DNA of 64,000 bases from a virus, in IMG/VR virus record IMGVR_UViG_3300021961_000065, positions 1-64,000 of that record; one strand, written 5' to 3'. Positions within the stretch are counted from its first letter, which is position 1. Each line of letters begins with the position of its first letter. The notes under the pieces were generated by a model. That model did not search any database and was not told where the DNA came from. It worked only from the letters and a program-made list of their open reading frames with translations. Shown one piece after another: positions 16,147-25,158 of this stretch. The position numbers and the translations under genes are program-made.

Positions 16147-18395
16147 TAAACATTAGAAGTTGCTGTGGCAGGGAACGCCCATCCTAGTAACTTCATATCT
16201 TTTCCTTCTTCTGAATTTATCTTTAAACTTATTGTTTTACCAGAACCTCTTAGCTTATTCTTTGTTATAATAACTCCATCACCATAGTCAAAAGGATCTC
16301 CTGATCCAGTAGGTATGTAGTTTCTTAATAAACGATAAGCTTGGAATTCTGATCCCCATTTACCACTATTAGCACTATTTGACCAATTCCATTGTGATTG
16401 TACTTTACATGATGATTGGTTATTAAGAATTAAATTAGATCCTGAAGCTATATAGCCATCTTCTGTACGAGTAAAATAGAAGAATACATAAGGTATTTGT
16501 TTGTCTCTCATAACATCACCAAACAACTCATAACCTGTTACAAGATAACTAGTATAGCTAACTCCTGTACCATTTTCTGTTACCCAATCTTTAAATGACA
16601 AGTTATTAAATTTAGATAGAGTAAAAGAAGTACCTACTATAGTTAAATAACTAAATTGTGAACTTCTATTTAATAACAAATCTTCTGTTGTTACTACAGT
16701 ATCAGAATTACTATCTATAACTGTATCTCCACTTGTAACTAATACAGATTGATCAAAACTAGATACGGCATAACCAGGTACTTCAATATAGTCAGCTACA
16801 TAAGGTGAATTAGTTGCAAGATCACTAAATGTATTTGTGTACCAAGCTTGGAGTGTAAGATCATATACAAGTTCCTTGGTATACTTATTTATATAATTAT
16901 TGTTCGTATAAGAAGTACTATCATTATATAACCAACGTACTCTATTTTCTTTCTCATCATAGAATCCTTTACAGTTGTTTTTACCAATGTCAGGAATACC
17001 TAAATATAAAGATTGAATTGTTGTAAGTGATAAAGATTCAGCTTTAAATCTTCCTGCTACAGAGTCTGTAGATAATAAATAAATACCTGCTTTAGACCAA
17101 TATACAAAGTTACCCCCTACATTAACTACAGATTTAGAATTTAAGATTCCATTTGGAGAAATCTTACTTGCTTGGAAAGAAGTAGCTACGAAACCATTAG
17201 TATCTCCATAAACTTCCCACACACCATTCTCTGCAAAGACAAGTAAAGATGATTGAGAAGAAATTATCTTAACAATACGAGTAGCTTCTGGTATCTGAAT
17301 AGTACCCCCATCAGAGTCAATAATGTCATTAATACCAGGATCTGTAGGATCAGCTTCTTGATGACATTTACCTAAGTCTGTATTAGATGTTACAACTTTA
17401 GTAAAGAATATATATCCTGAATAATTAGGAGATTTAGCATCACCATTTGTAACACTAGAATCAATACCTGAATAGAATATACGTTGAGCATAAGAAGCAA
17501 TAGTAGATATATTACCTGTTTCTGTATCTGAATTAAGTCCTGTAACATCTGTTCCTGCTTCTCTAGAAGAACCTCTATCAAAGGCATCTATAATGATTGA
17601 ACCTCTAGCTACTGTATAACGTGATTGTGAGTTCTTTTGTAATACTACTGGATCAAACTTTTCATAATTAGCATCGGCTGAATTACTAATCTTACCAAGA
17701 GTCCATGAATCAGAATTACTTGGATATTTACTTAGAGCAGTAAATGTTTCAGCTAAAGCATCTCCTCCTCCTTTAGTAACAATGTTTTCATTCCAACCTT
17801 GGTTACGAAGATTATACTTATGCTCATCTGATAGAGTAGCAGGTCTTTCATCATCTCCTAAACCATCTACTAATCCCCATATATCTCTAACTTTAATATC
17901 AATAGTAGATTGAGTTACTGTATCTGTTGTACTATTGTAAGAAAGAAGTACAGGTTTATCTATGTCTTTAGAAACAATAATTAACTGATTGTTAATAACA
18001 GCAGTTTCTATATTATTGTTAGATAGTCCTGTTATCGTAATAGAATTACCACTATTTAATAAATTAGCACTAGGAGCTGAAGTTAAGAGATCTATAAACC
18101 ATAGTTTATTTTTAACACGAATAACACCAATAGCTACAGATGAGTTACCACTAGGAGTATCCCATCTATGAAAAGATTGTTTACCTTGTTTAATATCATC
18201 TGCTGTTAAACCTGTAGAAGTCTTTGCATAGGCACCTTCATAGTCTAAACCTAGTCTACGAGAGCGTGAGCCATCTCTATTGAGTACAAAGTTTTGTTCG
18301 TCAATAGAAGCATTCTCTGGAAATGTAAGAGGACTCGCCTCTGTAATTAGACCCTTGACAAAGGATCTAAAGACTTTCTCGGTTTTAGCTGCCAA
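16146..18395 (-). CDS. Tail nozzle protein (tail tubular protein B), copy A
   Basis: 749 residues, the size of T7 gp12. The start region has FRSFVKGLITEASPLTFPENA and SRSRRLGLDYE, typical of podovirus nozzle proteins, where the N-terminus folds onto the adaptor. The centre is beta-rich with FAENGVWEVYGDT and DEKENRVRWLYND, a beta-propeller-like region. It forms the distal tail tube with the adaptor at 19482. Strong homology with copy B over the full length. Confidence 0.88.
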   Translation of the reverse strand: MAAKTEKVFRSFVKGLITEASPLTFPENASIDEQNFVLNRDGSRSRRLGLDYEGAYAKTSTGLTADDIKQGKQSFHRWDTPSGNSSVAIGVIRVKNKLWFIDLLTSAPSANLLNSGNSITITGLSNNNIETAVINNQLIIVSKDIDKPVLLSYNSTTDTVTQSTIDIKVRDIWGLVDGLGDDERPATLSDEHKYNLRNQGWNENIVTKGGGDALAETFTALSKYPSNSDSWTLGKISNSADANYEKFDPVVLQKNSQSRYTVARGSIIIDAFDRGSSREAGTDVTGLNSDTETGNISTIASYAQRIFYSGIDSSVTNGDAKSPNYSGYIFFTKVVTSNTDLGKCHQEADPTDPGINDIIDSDGGTIQIPEATRIVKIISSQSSLLVFAENGVWEVYGDTNGFVATSFQASKISPNGILNSKSVVNVGGNFVYWSKAGIYLLSTDSVAGRFKAESLSLTTIQSLYLGIPDIGKNNCKGFYDEKENRVRWLYNDSTSYTNNNYINKYTKELVYDLTLQAWYTNTFSDLATNSPYVADYIEVPGYAVSSFDQSVLVTSGDTVIDSNSDTVVTTEDLLLNRSSQFSYLTIVGTSFTLSKFNNLSFKDWVTENGTGVSYTSYLVTGYELFGDVMRDKQIPYVFFYFTRTEDGYIASGSNLILNNQSSCKVQSQWNWSNSANSGKWGSEFQAYRLLRNYIPTGSGDPFDYGDGVIITKNKLRGSGKTISLKINSEEGKDMKLLGWAFPATATSNV

Positions 18396-18399
18396 TTAA

Positions 18400-18669
18400 T
18401 TATTCCTCAGTAGATTGTTCTTCTTTTTCTTTAATAGTCTTTTTAAGATCTTTAACAAACTCTTTGTTTTCTGCTTTCTTTTCGAAACGATCTTTGTTAT
18501 TTAGTAGATAGTTACGAACAGCTATTTGTGCTACAGCACTTGATGTAAAGAATCCTGCTAGTTCTTGTGGTGTTTGTCCACCTTGAGTAAATTGTATTTT
18601 ATAATGTCCAGTACCTGGAGCATTAACAATCTGTATCTCCTTACCATTTGGGGTCATAAATGTATCCAT
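18400..18669 (-). CDS. Small conserved virion-module protein, copy A
   Basis: 89 residues. N-terminal half is beta-like and contains HYKIQFTQGGQTPQELAGFFTS, conserved in copy B as HLKFQFGSGGELPEQLGGHFTS; the C-terminal half is a Lys/Glu-rich helix. Both copies place it directly upstream of the nozzle gene. No function recognised. Confidence 0.7.
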   Translation of the reverse strand: MDTFMTPNGKEIQIVNAPGTGHYKIQFTQGGQTPQELAGFFTSSAVAQIAVRNYLLNNKDRFEKKAENKEFVKDLKKTIKEKEEQSTEE

Positions 18670-18683
18670 TGTTTATCCTTAAG

Positions 18684-18920
18684 TTATTTAATTTTAGACT
18701 TTTTATAGTTCTCTTTGTTTTCTTCTCTAGTTTGAATAGTTCTAGCCATAGAGTCTTTAACTATGTTTTTCATACCTTCATAGAGCTTCTTACCTGCTTT
18801 GATAGGTGAGGGTGGTTTACCTTCGCCCATATTAGCTTTAGTAGAGTTAGCATCACGAATAGCTGCTATCTCTTCAGCAGTCATTTCGCTAGGTTTTTTA
18901 CCTTTATATAAATCTCCCAT
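18684..18920 (-). CDS. Small basic hypothetical protein, copy A
   Basis: 78 residues, hydrophilic and basic, with TAEEIAAIRDAN early and a Lys/Glu-rich end. It shares a one-base overlap with the upstream gene at 18920. Not recognised. Copy B has only one unrelated-looking protein (62458) in place of this and the next gene. Confidence 0.6.
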   Translation of the reverse strand: MGDLYKGKKPSEMTAEEIAAIRDANSTKANMGEGKPPSPIKAGKKLYEGMKNIVKDSMARTIQTREENKENYKKSKIK

Positions 18921-19336
18921 TAGTTTCCTCCCATCATTTTACGAGCTTTTCTTTCAGCTTCTCTAGCCCAAGACATACGATCTTCTGATGGTTCTGACTT
19001 AGCTGATAAAGTACCAGTAGCTGTTTCTTTTGATTGACTCAAATTATTAACATAGTCTTGTACAATAGGATTATTAGAATAGCTCTCTGCAGAAGAAGTA
19101 GATTCTTTTACACTAGATTTAGAATTATAATTAGGTCCTTGTCTAAGCACATCATCAGATTGTCTTACTACTGAAGTTTGAGGAGCTGTTGATTTACGAG
19201 GTACTGTATAATCAGGTCCTTTTGAAGTATCAGTAGGAATATACTTAGGTTTTTTTAGATTAGCTTTATATCTTTCATTAGCTTCTTTATTAGCTTTTTC
19301 ATAAGAAGGTTGTTTGTACTTTTTCATGAGTGGCAT
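18920..19336 (-). CDS. Low-complexity basic/Ser-rich protein, copy A
   Basis: 138 residues, rich in Ser, Lys, Pro and Thr and probably disordered. It starts MPLMKKYKQPSYEKAN and ends AREAERKARKMMGGN. It lies between the adaptor and nozzle genes. There is no clear homologue in copy B, where a shorter charged protein sits. Possibly a minor virion protein; inference from location only. Confidence 0.6.
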   Translation of the reverse strand: MPLMKKYKQPSYEKANKEANERYKANLKKPKYIPTDTSKGPDYTVPRKSTAPQTSVVRQSDDVLRQGPNYNSKSSVKESTSSAESYSNNPIVQDYVNNLSQSKETATGTLSAKSEPSEDRMSWAREAERKARKMMGGN

Positions 19337-19338
19337 GA

Positions 19339-19482
19339 TTAATATCCTTGTTTTTTAGGTTTAACTATCTTTTTCATAGGTTTCTTTTTCATTGTTTTCA
19401 TAGAAGTTTTCCTTTTCTTAGTTGATTTACCATATTGTTCTTTGTGAACAAATGCCTGAGTATTGCTCGTTAGTTGTGACAT
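19339..19482 (-). CDS. Lys-rich peptide whose N-terminus copies the major capsid protein, copy A
   Basis: 47 residues. The first 17 residues match the capsid N-terminus (21388-22368) at 12 positions: MSQLTSNT, then AF and QY. The remainder is extremely basic with repeats of K-K-K-P-M-K-K. Copy B has the same gene (62700-62864, 54 residues), so it is conserved. The ATG overlaps the adaptor stop (TAATG on the minus strand). It may be brought to the shell through the same contacts as the capsid N-terminus and there bind DNA; this is inference. The standing alternative is chance duplication of a translation-start segment. Confidence 0.75.
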   Translation of the reverse strand: MSQLTSNTQAFVHKEQYGKSTKKRKTSMKTMKKKPMKKIVKPKKQGY

Positions 19483-20258
19483 TAGTAGTTAGGTTTTCCT
19501 TTCACTCCTGGTTTACGTCCATAATTACCAAAGGTAATTCCATTCTTTAGTTTCCATGCCTCTTGAGACATTCTACGTTTCTGTGAAACGGATACTTGTT
19601 CAGCCTTAGGATTACCCATTTGTTTTAATGTAATAAAGCAAGTAGACTTAGCTTCTGCTAATAAGTATGTAAACATTTGAACAGGAAGATCAGGTGTAAA
19701 AGAATCTGTTATACTAAAAGCAACTGATCGTTTGCCATGACACTGTGTCTTACTACTTACAAGAGTAGAATTAACAGCACTATCATAAGAATCAAATACA
19801 AGATTGTCATCATCAAATGAAGTAAAGTATTGAGGAGGTTTATCATTATAAATTAATAAAGATATACCTGTTGTATCTGTTACTGTAGTTACATTAGATG
19901 CAGAACTATCTCTTTGATTCAAGATATAAAGAAAGTCTTCAGGAGTCTTATAGAGAATCTCTTTATACTTGTCCTTAGTATCTGTAAGTTTTCTACAATT
20001 ATAATTAAGCTTCTTAAGATCAATAATAGTTTCAGGTAGACTCATGTGAGTAGGTCTTGCTGAAGTACCACTACTATCTAATTGAAACAACTCATAGAGA
20101 AAAGGAAAGTCTTTACCATCTATAATGTTATAATAAGTTGATTTAATAATCTGTGCTACTTGTAAGGCTTCGACTGTATCATTAATACTATTAATTTCAT
20201 CAGAGTCCATATCTGACATGATGTCTTGTACCATTTCAAGTAGTGTCATTTTAGCCAT
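19482..20258 (-). CDS. Head-tail adaptor (tail tubular protein A, T7 gp11-like), copy A
   Basis: 258 residues, larger than T7 gp11 (196). Starts MAKMTLLEMVQDIMSDMDSD, then helical QVAQIIKSTYYNIIDG, a signature of podovirus adaptor proteins. Beta-rich middle with the insert TVTDTTGISLLIYND, and a helical return LPVQMFTYLLAEAKS. It connects portal to nozzle. It is the most conserved protein between the two copies (about 85 percent by eye). Confidence 0.85.
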   Translation of the reverse strand: MAKMTLLEMVQDIMSDMDSDEINSINDTVEALQVAQIIKSTYYNIIDGKDFPFLYELFQLDSSGTSARPTHMSLPETIIDLKKLNYNCRKLTDTKDKYKEILYKTPEDFLYILNQRDSSASNVTTVTDTTGISLLIYNDKPPQYFTSFDDDNLVFDSYDSAVNSTLVSSKTQCHGKRSVAFSITDSFTPDLPVQMFTYLLAEAKSTCFITLKQMGNPKAEQVSVSQKRRMSQEAWKLKNGITFGNYGRKPGVKGKPNY

Positions 20259-20262
20259 AATT

Positions 20263-20835
20263 TTATCCTAGAAATAAAACAGTTAAACCTGCTTCAGTTG
20301 GAGTAATATTAGTTCCTGAAGAAGTACCATCTCCTCCTACAAACATGGATAGTGTTTGACCTGCTGTTGCATTAACTAAACCACTAGAAGCTAAAGTAAT
20401 TTTATCAGCTCCATTAGTAGGTTTAGCAACAGTTGTTAATCGAGCTCCTACAGAACCATTTAAAGCATATTTAAAGTTATAAACTGAACCTGAAGCAATA
20501 GCTGCTGTTGTAAAGTTAATCCAGAAATCTACATAATAAGTACCTGCTTGATTAAGAGTAATGATACCACTTGCAGGAGTTGTAGTTAAAATAGACACAT
20601 CACCTTGTGTCCATTCTCCACTTGGATTAAGAAGTGAATAAGCAGAAGCACCTGCTAATGTATGAGCAGTAGCACCTGCTGAGATGTATAGATCTGCATG
20701 AGCTTTACCTGGAGGGTATGTCCATGCACCAGAACCTGATCCATTAGAAATATATACTTTACCACTTGTAGCAGCAGCTACACCCTTAGGCTCATGTATA
20801 TCTGGATCTGTGATAATGTTATGTTGTATAGTCAT
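20263..20835 (-). CDS. Beta-rich virion protein, decoration-like, copy A
   Basis: 190 residues of Gly, Thr, Ser and Ala with alternating beta strands. The middle GTYYVDFWINFTTAA and the later NFKYALNG resemble the jelly-roll (C1q/TNF-like) fold of phage surface proteins. The first 50 residues look like a short fibre stalk (SGKVYISNGSGSGAWTYPPG). Lies between a terminator and the adaptor gene. Could be a head fibre or decoration protein. Partial homologue in copy B at the window end. Confidence 0.65.
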   Translation of the reverse strand: MTIQHNIITDPDIHEPKGVAAATSGKVYISNGSGSGAWTYPPGKAHADLYISAGATAHTLAGASAYSLLNPSGEWTQGDVSILTTTPASGIITLNQAGTYYVDFWINFTTAAIASGSVYNFKYALNGSVGARLTTVAKPTNGADKITLASSGLVNATAGQTLSMFVGGDGTSSGTNITPTEAGLTVLFLG

Positions 20836-20861
20836 TTAATATATATTCCTAAAAGATAAGG

Positions 20862-20879
20862 GAGGGTCCGAAGACCCTC
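20862..20879 (-). terminator. Hairpin terminator after the capsid gene group, copy A
   Basis: On the minus strand GAGGGTC, a TTCG tetraloop, GACCCTC, then CCTTATCTTTT. A 7-base-pair GC-rich stem capped by the very stable UUCG loop with a modest T run. It lies downstream of capsid and its 162-residue follower, as the T7 late terminator lies just after the capsid gene, and probably lowers expression of the tail genes relative to capsid. Confidence 0.7.
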
Positions 20880-20887
20880 ATCCTTAA

Positions 20888-21376
20888 TTAGTTTTTGTCG
20901 TAAACGTATTCAACGACAAGTCGAGCTTTACCTGTAAGTAAATCGTCAACGTTAGGAGCAACTACAACTTCTCCTGCAGTAGCACCGATTGTTTTACCTA
21001 CTAAAGCACCTGCACCAGTAACAACGTTACCTGCAGTGCCAATAGCTGTTTGTGTAGCCTCATCAGCTTCCACCAAACCATCAGCATCGATAGCAACACC
21101 TGCAGAATTATACAATCCAACAACTAAGTCTGTTGTAGTAGATGTAGAAGTAAATGCTACATCAACATATAACTTAGCTGAAACGATTGTTGCGTTTGCA
21201 GGAATAACATATTGTAAATTGCTAGTACCAGAAGCAGGGAGATTATCATAAGAGAAATCCCATTGGGCTCTTTTGATAATACCTGTAGATGCTGTTTGAG
21301 CACCTTTACTTCCATCTGTTGTTCTAGCACCATAGTGGTTAGCAACACCACGCTTTGCGTCTACTTCATAAGTCAT
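20888..21376 (-). CDS. Virion structural protein following capsid, decoration-like, copy A
   Basis: 162 residues, Ala, Thr, Val and Gly rich, beta-type. Residues 45-90 (LQYVIPANATIVSAKLYVDV) and the last strand KARLVVEYVYDKN suggest a small beta sandwich. It sits directly after capsid and before the terminator, so it should be made at high level like capsid, which favours a head decoration or shell-associated protein. No exact family recognised. Confidence 0.65.
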   Translation of the reverse strand: MTYEVDAKRGVANHYGARTTDGSKGAQTASTGIIKRAQWDFSYDNLPASGTSNLQYVIPANATIVSAKLYVDVAFTSTSTTTDLVVGLYNSAGVAIDADGLVEADEATQTAIGTAGNVVTGAGALVGKTIGATAGEVVVAPNVDDLLTGKARLVVEYVYDKN

Positions 21377-21387
21377 GTGATGTCTCC

Positions 21388-22368
21388 TTAGTAATTAGAT
21401 GGATGAGTTAAAATTACACCCAACGTGTCAACACGTTGAGCACCAAAACCGAAGCGAGAAGTAACTTGATACTTGTCAGCTCTTTCTTCGTTGTCTCTCC
21501 AACCTTCTGTTTTTGGAGCACGTCTCCATGCGTGCATAATTGGCTTGCATGAATCATCAGCCACACACATAAATACGTTTGCTTTGTCACCAACAGCAGC
21601 AGTTTCAGATGTTAAACCATATGAAGAAGCATTGATAGCTTCAGTAGCTGTTAATGTAGGTAAGAAGTTAGAAGTATAGATGTCGAAACCAAAGATATTC
21701 TTAACGAATTTATGATCACGAGCAAAACCTTCTGTTACAATACCATCAAACATTGGGTTATTTGAAACGTTAACTAAGTTTTGTAAGCTATTTAATGTAG
21801 CTTCAACAACTGGATCAACGATAGCAATACGACCACCTGCAGGAACATTAGCTTTATCAAATGCTAATTTCATAGCGATAAAGTCTTCTAATGTAATAGT
21901 TCTTGCATTAGCTGCAGCAGAACCTACCCAACGATGTGGACGACCATTAACTAAGTTAAGGTTAGCTGCAGTTTGACCTGAGTTAGCAGCAGCTAAATAT
22001 TTAGTTTCGTGGTTTTCACCAAGAGCACGTGTAGATTCCATAGCTCTCATAGACATTAATGTGTCTACTTGTGAACCATCTTCACGTAAGTCGTCAGAAA
22101 CTTTCCAAGCATCACCAACATAGTCAGTAATAGCAAGTGTTAAGTTACCTGTGTCAATAGGTGAGAAATTTAAAGGTGTATCCTCAGCAGCATCTTGAAG
22201 AGTTACTGTACCTACTGTTTTAATGTTTAAAGTTGTACCTGAACCAAAGTCAGTTACATCTCTCCACATTCCTTCTGGCAATAGATAGTCATGTAAGTTT
22301 TCAAGGATAAACTGAGAATACTGTTGAGCTTCAATAAAAGCTGTAGTATTAGAAGTTAATTGTGACAT
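21388..22368 (-). CDS. Major capsid protein, copy A
   Basis: 326 residues, size of T7-like coat proteins with HK97-type fold. It lies between scaffold and decoration genes and is downstream of portal. The N-terminus MSQLTSNTTAF leads to a helical arm (QQYSQFILENLHDYLLP). Later segments GRIAIVDPVVEATL and FGFDIYTSNFLP are typical of phage coat P-domain and loop regions. The GC and G/C-ending codons are higher than in flanking genes, as expected for a highly expressed gene. Its first 17 residues recur in the small peptide at 19339-19482. Confidence 0.88.
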   Translation of the reverse strand: MSQLTSNTTAFIEAQQYSQFILENLHDYLLPEGMWRDVTDFGSGTTLNIKTVGTVTLQDAAEDTPLNFSPIDTGNLTLAITDYVGDAWKVSDDLREDGSQVDTLMSMRAMESTRALGENHETKYLAAANSGQTAANLNLVNGRPHRWVGSAAANARTITLEDFIAMKLAFDKANVPAGGRIAIVDPVVEATLNSLQNLVNVSNNPMFDGIVTEGFARDHKFVKNIFGFDIYTSNFLPTLTATEAINASSYGLTSETAAVGDKANVFMCVADDSCKPIMHAWRRAPKTEGWRDNEERADKYQVTSRFGFGAQRVDTLGVILTHPSNY

Positions 22369-22381
22369 TTAAGTCTCCTTG

Positions 22382-23101
22382 TTAATTGTTTAATTGTCGT
22401 TTTACTTTTTCACCTGCAATTCGCCAAGCATTAAGCATATCTTTAGTAGAAGCACCTTTAGGTACTCTAGCAGATAACTCATCTGTTGCTTTATTATTAG
22501 ATAAAGATTCTGTATTTACAGTACTTTGTGATTTTGCAACTGTTGTAGCTCTGTTATCAAAACCTGCTAATTTTAAAACAACATTTGGAGATGTTGCAGA
22601 TAAATTGTGTAATTGTTCTAGTGTCATACCTGACTCTTTTGCTAAGGTATTATAAACTTCTTCAGCTTTACTTCCATACTTTTCAGTAAACTTGTCAGCT
22701 ACTGAACGAGCATTAGTTTGAGCTTTAGTTAGTTTTTCCCTTTGCTGTAAGGTTTGATTAACTAGATCCATGATTCTATCTTGGTTTATTTCACTCGTAG
22801 AAGTGGTAGCTTCTTGAGGTTGAATACCAGACTTTATTTCATCAAGTAACTCTTCTGTTGTTCTACGTTTAGCAAGTTCCTCTTTCAAATGAGTCATTTC
22901 TTCCTCTAGGGTTTTGATATGCTCTTGTGCATGAGGCACTGATCTTAACGCATCATCAACAGATTTATACTTTTTACCTTCGCCTACAAACTCTTGAGCT
23001 TCTGTCGGTATCTCAAAAGGTCTAGCTTGGGTATCTTGTTGCTGAGTCTCTTGGGTATTTGACTCAACAGCTTGTTCTTGTTTAACTTGTTCTTCACTCA
23101 T
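22382..23101 (-). CDS. Capsid assembly scaffolding protein, copy A
   Basis: 239 residues, acidic and Gln/Glu-rich. The disordered N-terminus is followed by PTEAQEFVGEGKKYKSVDDALRSVPHAQEHIKTLE, the start of a coiled coil (about residues 45-100), which is the standard scaffold signature. The C-terminus is basic (GEKVKRQLNN), as in other scaffolds where it binds the coat protein. Located between portal and capsid. Confidence 0.85.
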   Translation of the reverse strand: MSEEQVKQEQAVESNTQETQQQDTQARPFEIPTEAQEFVGEGKKYKSVDDALRSVPHAQEHIKTLEEEMTHLKEELAKRRTTEELLDEIKSGIQPQEATTSTSEINQDRIMDLVNQTLQQREKLTKAQTNARSVADKFTEKYGSKAEEVYNTLAKESGMTLEQLHNLSATSPNVVLKLAGFDNRATTVAKSQSTVNTESLSNNKATDELSARVPKGASTKDMLNAWRIAGEKVKRQLNN

Positions 23102-23322
23102 TATTTTTCTCCTTGGTCAGGAATAAGATTATATAATTTAGAAAAAGCTTTTTGGATGCCTAATTGATAAGCTTGGTATTGACTCCAAGCAGGTTTATCA
23201 AAAGTTTCTTCATCTATTGCTTTTCTTTGAGCAAGTTGAATCTGCTCGAGACAGTAAGCTTTGAGCTCTTCAAACACTTGTTGTTTTGTTAAGCTCTTAG
23301 CTTTATCTGATTTTAAATCCAT
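23101..23322 (-). CDS. Small helical protein between portal and scaffold, copy A
   Basis: 73 residues, helical and charged, with YCLEQIQLAQRKAIDEETFDKPAWSQYQAYQLG. The ATG at 23322 is almost exactly where transcription should begin from the promoter at 23329-23357, and no ribosome site precedes it, so it may be read from a leaderless transcript. Its stop overlaps the scaffold ATG. No family recognised. Confidence 0.65.
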   Translation of the reverse strand: MDLKSDKAKSLTKQQVFEELKAYCLEQIQLAQRKAIDEETFDKPAWSQYQAYQLGIQKAFSKLYNLIPDQGEK

Positions 23323-23328
23323 ATAACT

Positions 23329-23357
23329 ATTCTAACATAATTGATTAAAAAAGTCAA
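23329..23357 (-). promoter_or_regulatory. Sigma-70-like promoter for the scaffold-capsid operon
   Basis: On the minus strand TTGACT (23357-23352), 17-base spacer, TAGAAT (23334-23329). It lies in the short gap between the portal stop and the next ATG. Expected transcription start is about 23322, at the ATG of the 73-residue gene. Confidence 0.62.
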
Positions 23358-23360
23358 GGT

Positions 23361-25148
23361 TTAAATTAACCCTGCTCCCTGTAAGACAGACTCATTTAAG
23401 TCGTCTTCAATAGGTTCTTGTGCTTGCATCTGAGCTTCTTGTTGAGCAGACATAGCTAACTTCTGTGTTTCAGCATTTTCAAAGATAGCTGCGTTGTCTT
23501 TAATAAACTCATAAGCTTCAAAACCCATGTACTCTTCCACCATCTTAGCTAATTGTTTAGCAGAGATATGTGGTGAAATCATTTGTCCAATCGGACTATT
23601 AAATAAACCTATAATGTTTTGAATTAACTGTGCTCGTGCTGCATAATGTCTAGCACCTATAGGACGTAATTTACCTTTAGCTGTAATATCTTCTTTAGTA
23701 ATAGATATAAAGTCAGCAACACCTAAGTCGTTATCCATTACTTTAGCAATCTCTGCAACATCTAAATTACGTCTAGCTGTTTCAAGCATTGTATTTAAAA
23801 TAGGTTCTATAAATTCTATTTCAAATTTATTAACTTTGTTTTGGAAAATACGACCTGCAGCATTTTGTAATTGTTGTACTTCAAATGCTGTTTTTTCACC
23901 TGGACTACGAATACCCATAGCTTCTCTAGGTGCTCCTGCCATTTCTTCCATAAGTTGTAATAACATACCAATTTCATTATTAACTTGGAAAGCAGCAGGA
24001 TTAGGAGGCATCATATCTACATCACCATCTTCAGGAATATGAATTACTGATTCAGGACCCCATTCAAATGGTTCTACATCACCTTTAATTCTAATTGGTG
24101 GATGTATTGTTAAATCTAGTGCATCTGCTTTTAAGTTTTCTAAATGGTCTACTCGATATTGCATACCTACTAAATTATCTAAAGGACCCATCGCATATAA
24201 ATTATCAGGACGATTTCTCCATCCTACATGATGTTTATTATCTTTACCTAAGTAAGATGGATTTTCTATATTACGTAATACATAACTACGATCTACAATA
24301 GTAATAATTCTATTTTCAAGTAACTCATCATCATGTTCACTATAAATAGTTCCTTCAAATTCTAATATTTCTACTAAACCTGATTGATAATATTCTTGTA
24401 ATGAACCAAAACCATCAATGTGATAAGCTTCTGCTTTGTTAATATCTTCTAATCTAAATTGAGTTATATTACGTCTTACATCCATAGTTTTATTAAAAGA
24501 ATCTATGTTGTATTGTAGATCAGGTCGTTTATCAATATCTAATTTAAGTTCACCTACTGTTTTTACATATCGTGTAAATTTAGGAGTATCTTTAAATGCT
24601 TTAGCTGTTGGATTAAAAATAATATCAAATGGTGATATTCTTTCTAGTTTAGGACCAGTATAAGTAACTATTTCTTCTTTTGTAATAGGATCAATATGTT
24701 TTTCTGTAATATAGTTTACTTCTGCAAAAGAATTACCATAATCAATGTAGTCATATACTAATTGAGCTACTGTTTCTCTAAAACCTGATTCTTTTAGTTT
24801 AGTTTTTAAATAGGCTTCAATCGCTTTACGTTTTGCTGTAGTTGTATCTTCTAAAGAAGCTCCTTCCCATTTCATCCAGTTATCATTAGGAAATAAAGCA
24901 TCCATGTAGTTAGCATGAAGATTATCTCTAATCTGAGTTAATTTAGGAAGTGTTGTTTTATTCTTCCAAGGAAGTTTAGAGTTAGTTGTTTTAGTGGTAT
25001 CAGTTGCAAATAGATAGTTTCTTAATTCTCTCCATTCTTCTTCTTTATCTTGTCTTTGAATCCACCAATTATTGTAGAGATGTCCTAGCTGTCTTGCTAA
25101 ATTTTCTCTAGCTAACATTTGTTTAATTTCTGCGACTTTTCCTGCCAT
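23361..25148 (-). CDS. Portal (head-tail connector) protein, copy A
   Basis: 595 residues, within the range of podovirus portals. Sits directly downstream of large terminase, the usual order. Contains MEEMAGAPREAMGIRSPGEKTAFEVQQLQNAAGRIFQNKVNKFE-type text, in short the conserved GE(K/R)TA-x-E-V-x-x-L segment of portals near residues 410-430, followed by the long helix that lines the tunnel. Forms the dodecameric DNA gate. C-terminal tail is Gln/Glu-rich. Confidence 0.88.
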   Translation of the reverse strand: MAGKVAEIKQMLARENLARQLGHLYNNWWIQRQDKEEEWRELRNYLFATDTTKTTNSKLPWKNKTTLPKLTQIRDNLHANYMDALFPNDNWMKWEGASLEDTTTAKRKAIEAYLKTKLKESGFRETVAQLVYDYIDYGNSFAEVNYITEKHIDPITKEEIVTYTGPKLERISPFDIIFNPTAKAFKDTPKFTRYVKTVGELKLDIDKRPDLQYNIDSFNKTMDVRRNITQFRLEDINKAEAYHIDGFGSLQEYYQSGLVEILEFEGTIYSEHDDELLENRIITIVDRSYVLRNIENPSYLGKDNKHHVGWRNRPDNLYAMGPLDNLVGMQYRVDHLENLKADALDLTIHPPIRIKGDVEPFEWGPESVIHIPEDGDVDMMPPNPAAFQVNNEIGMLLQLMEEMAGAPREAMGIRSPGEKTAFEVQQLQNAAGRIFQNKVNKFEIEFIEPILNTMLETARRNLDVAEIAKVMDNDLGVADFISITKEDITAKGKLRPIGARHYAARAQLIQNIIGLFNSPIGQMISPHISAKQLAKMVEEYMGFEAYEFIKDNAAIFENAETQKLAMSAQQEAQMQAQEPIEDDLNESVLQGAGLI

Positions 25149-25158
25149 AATAATTTCC

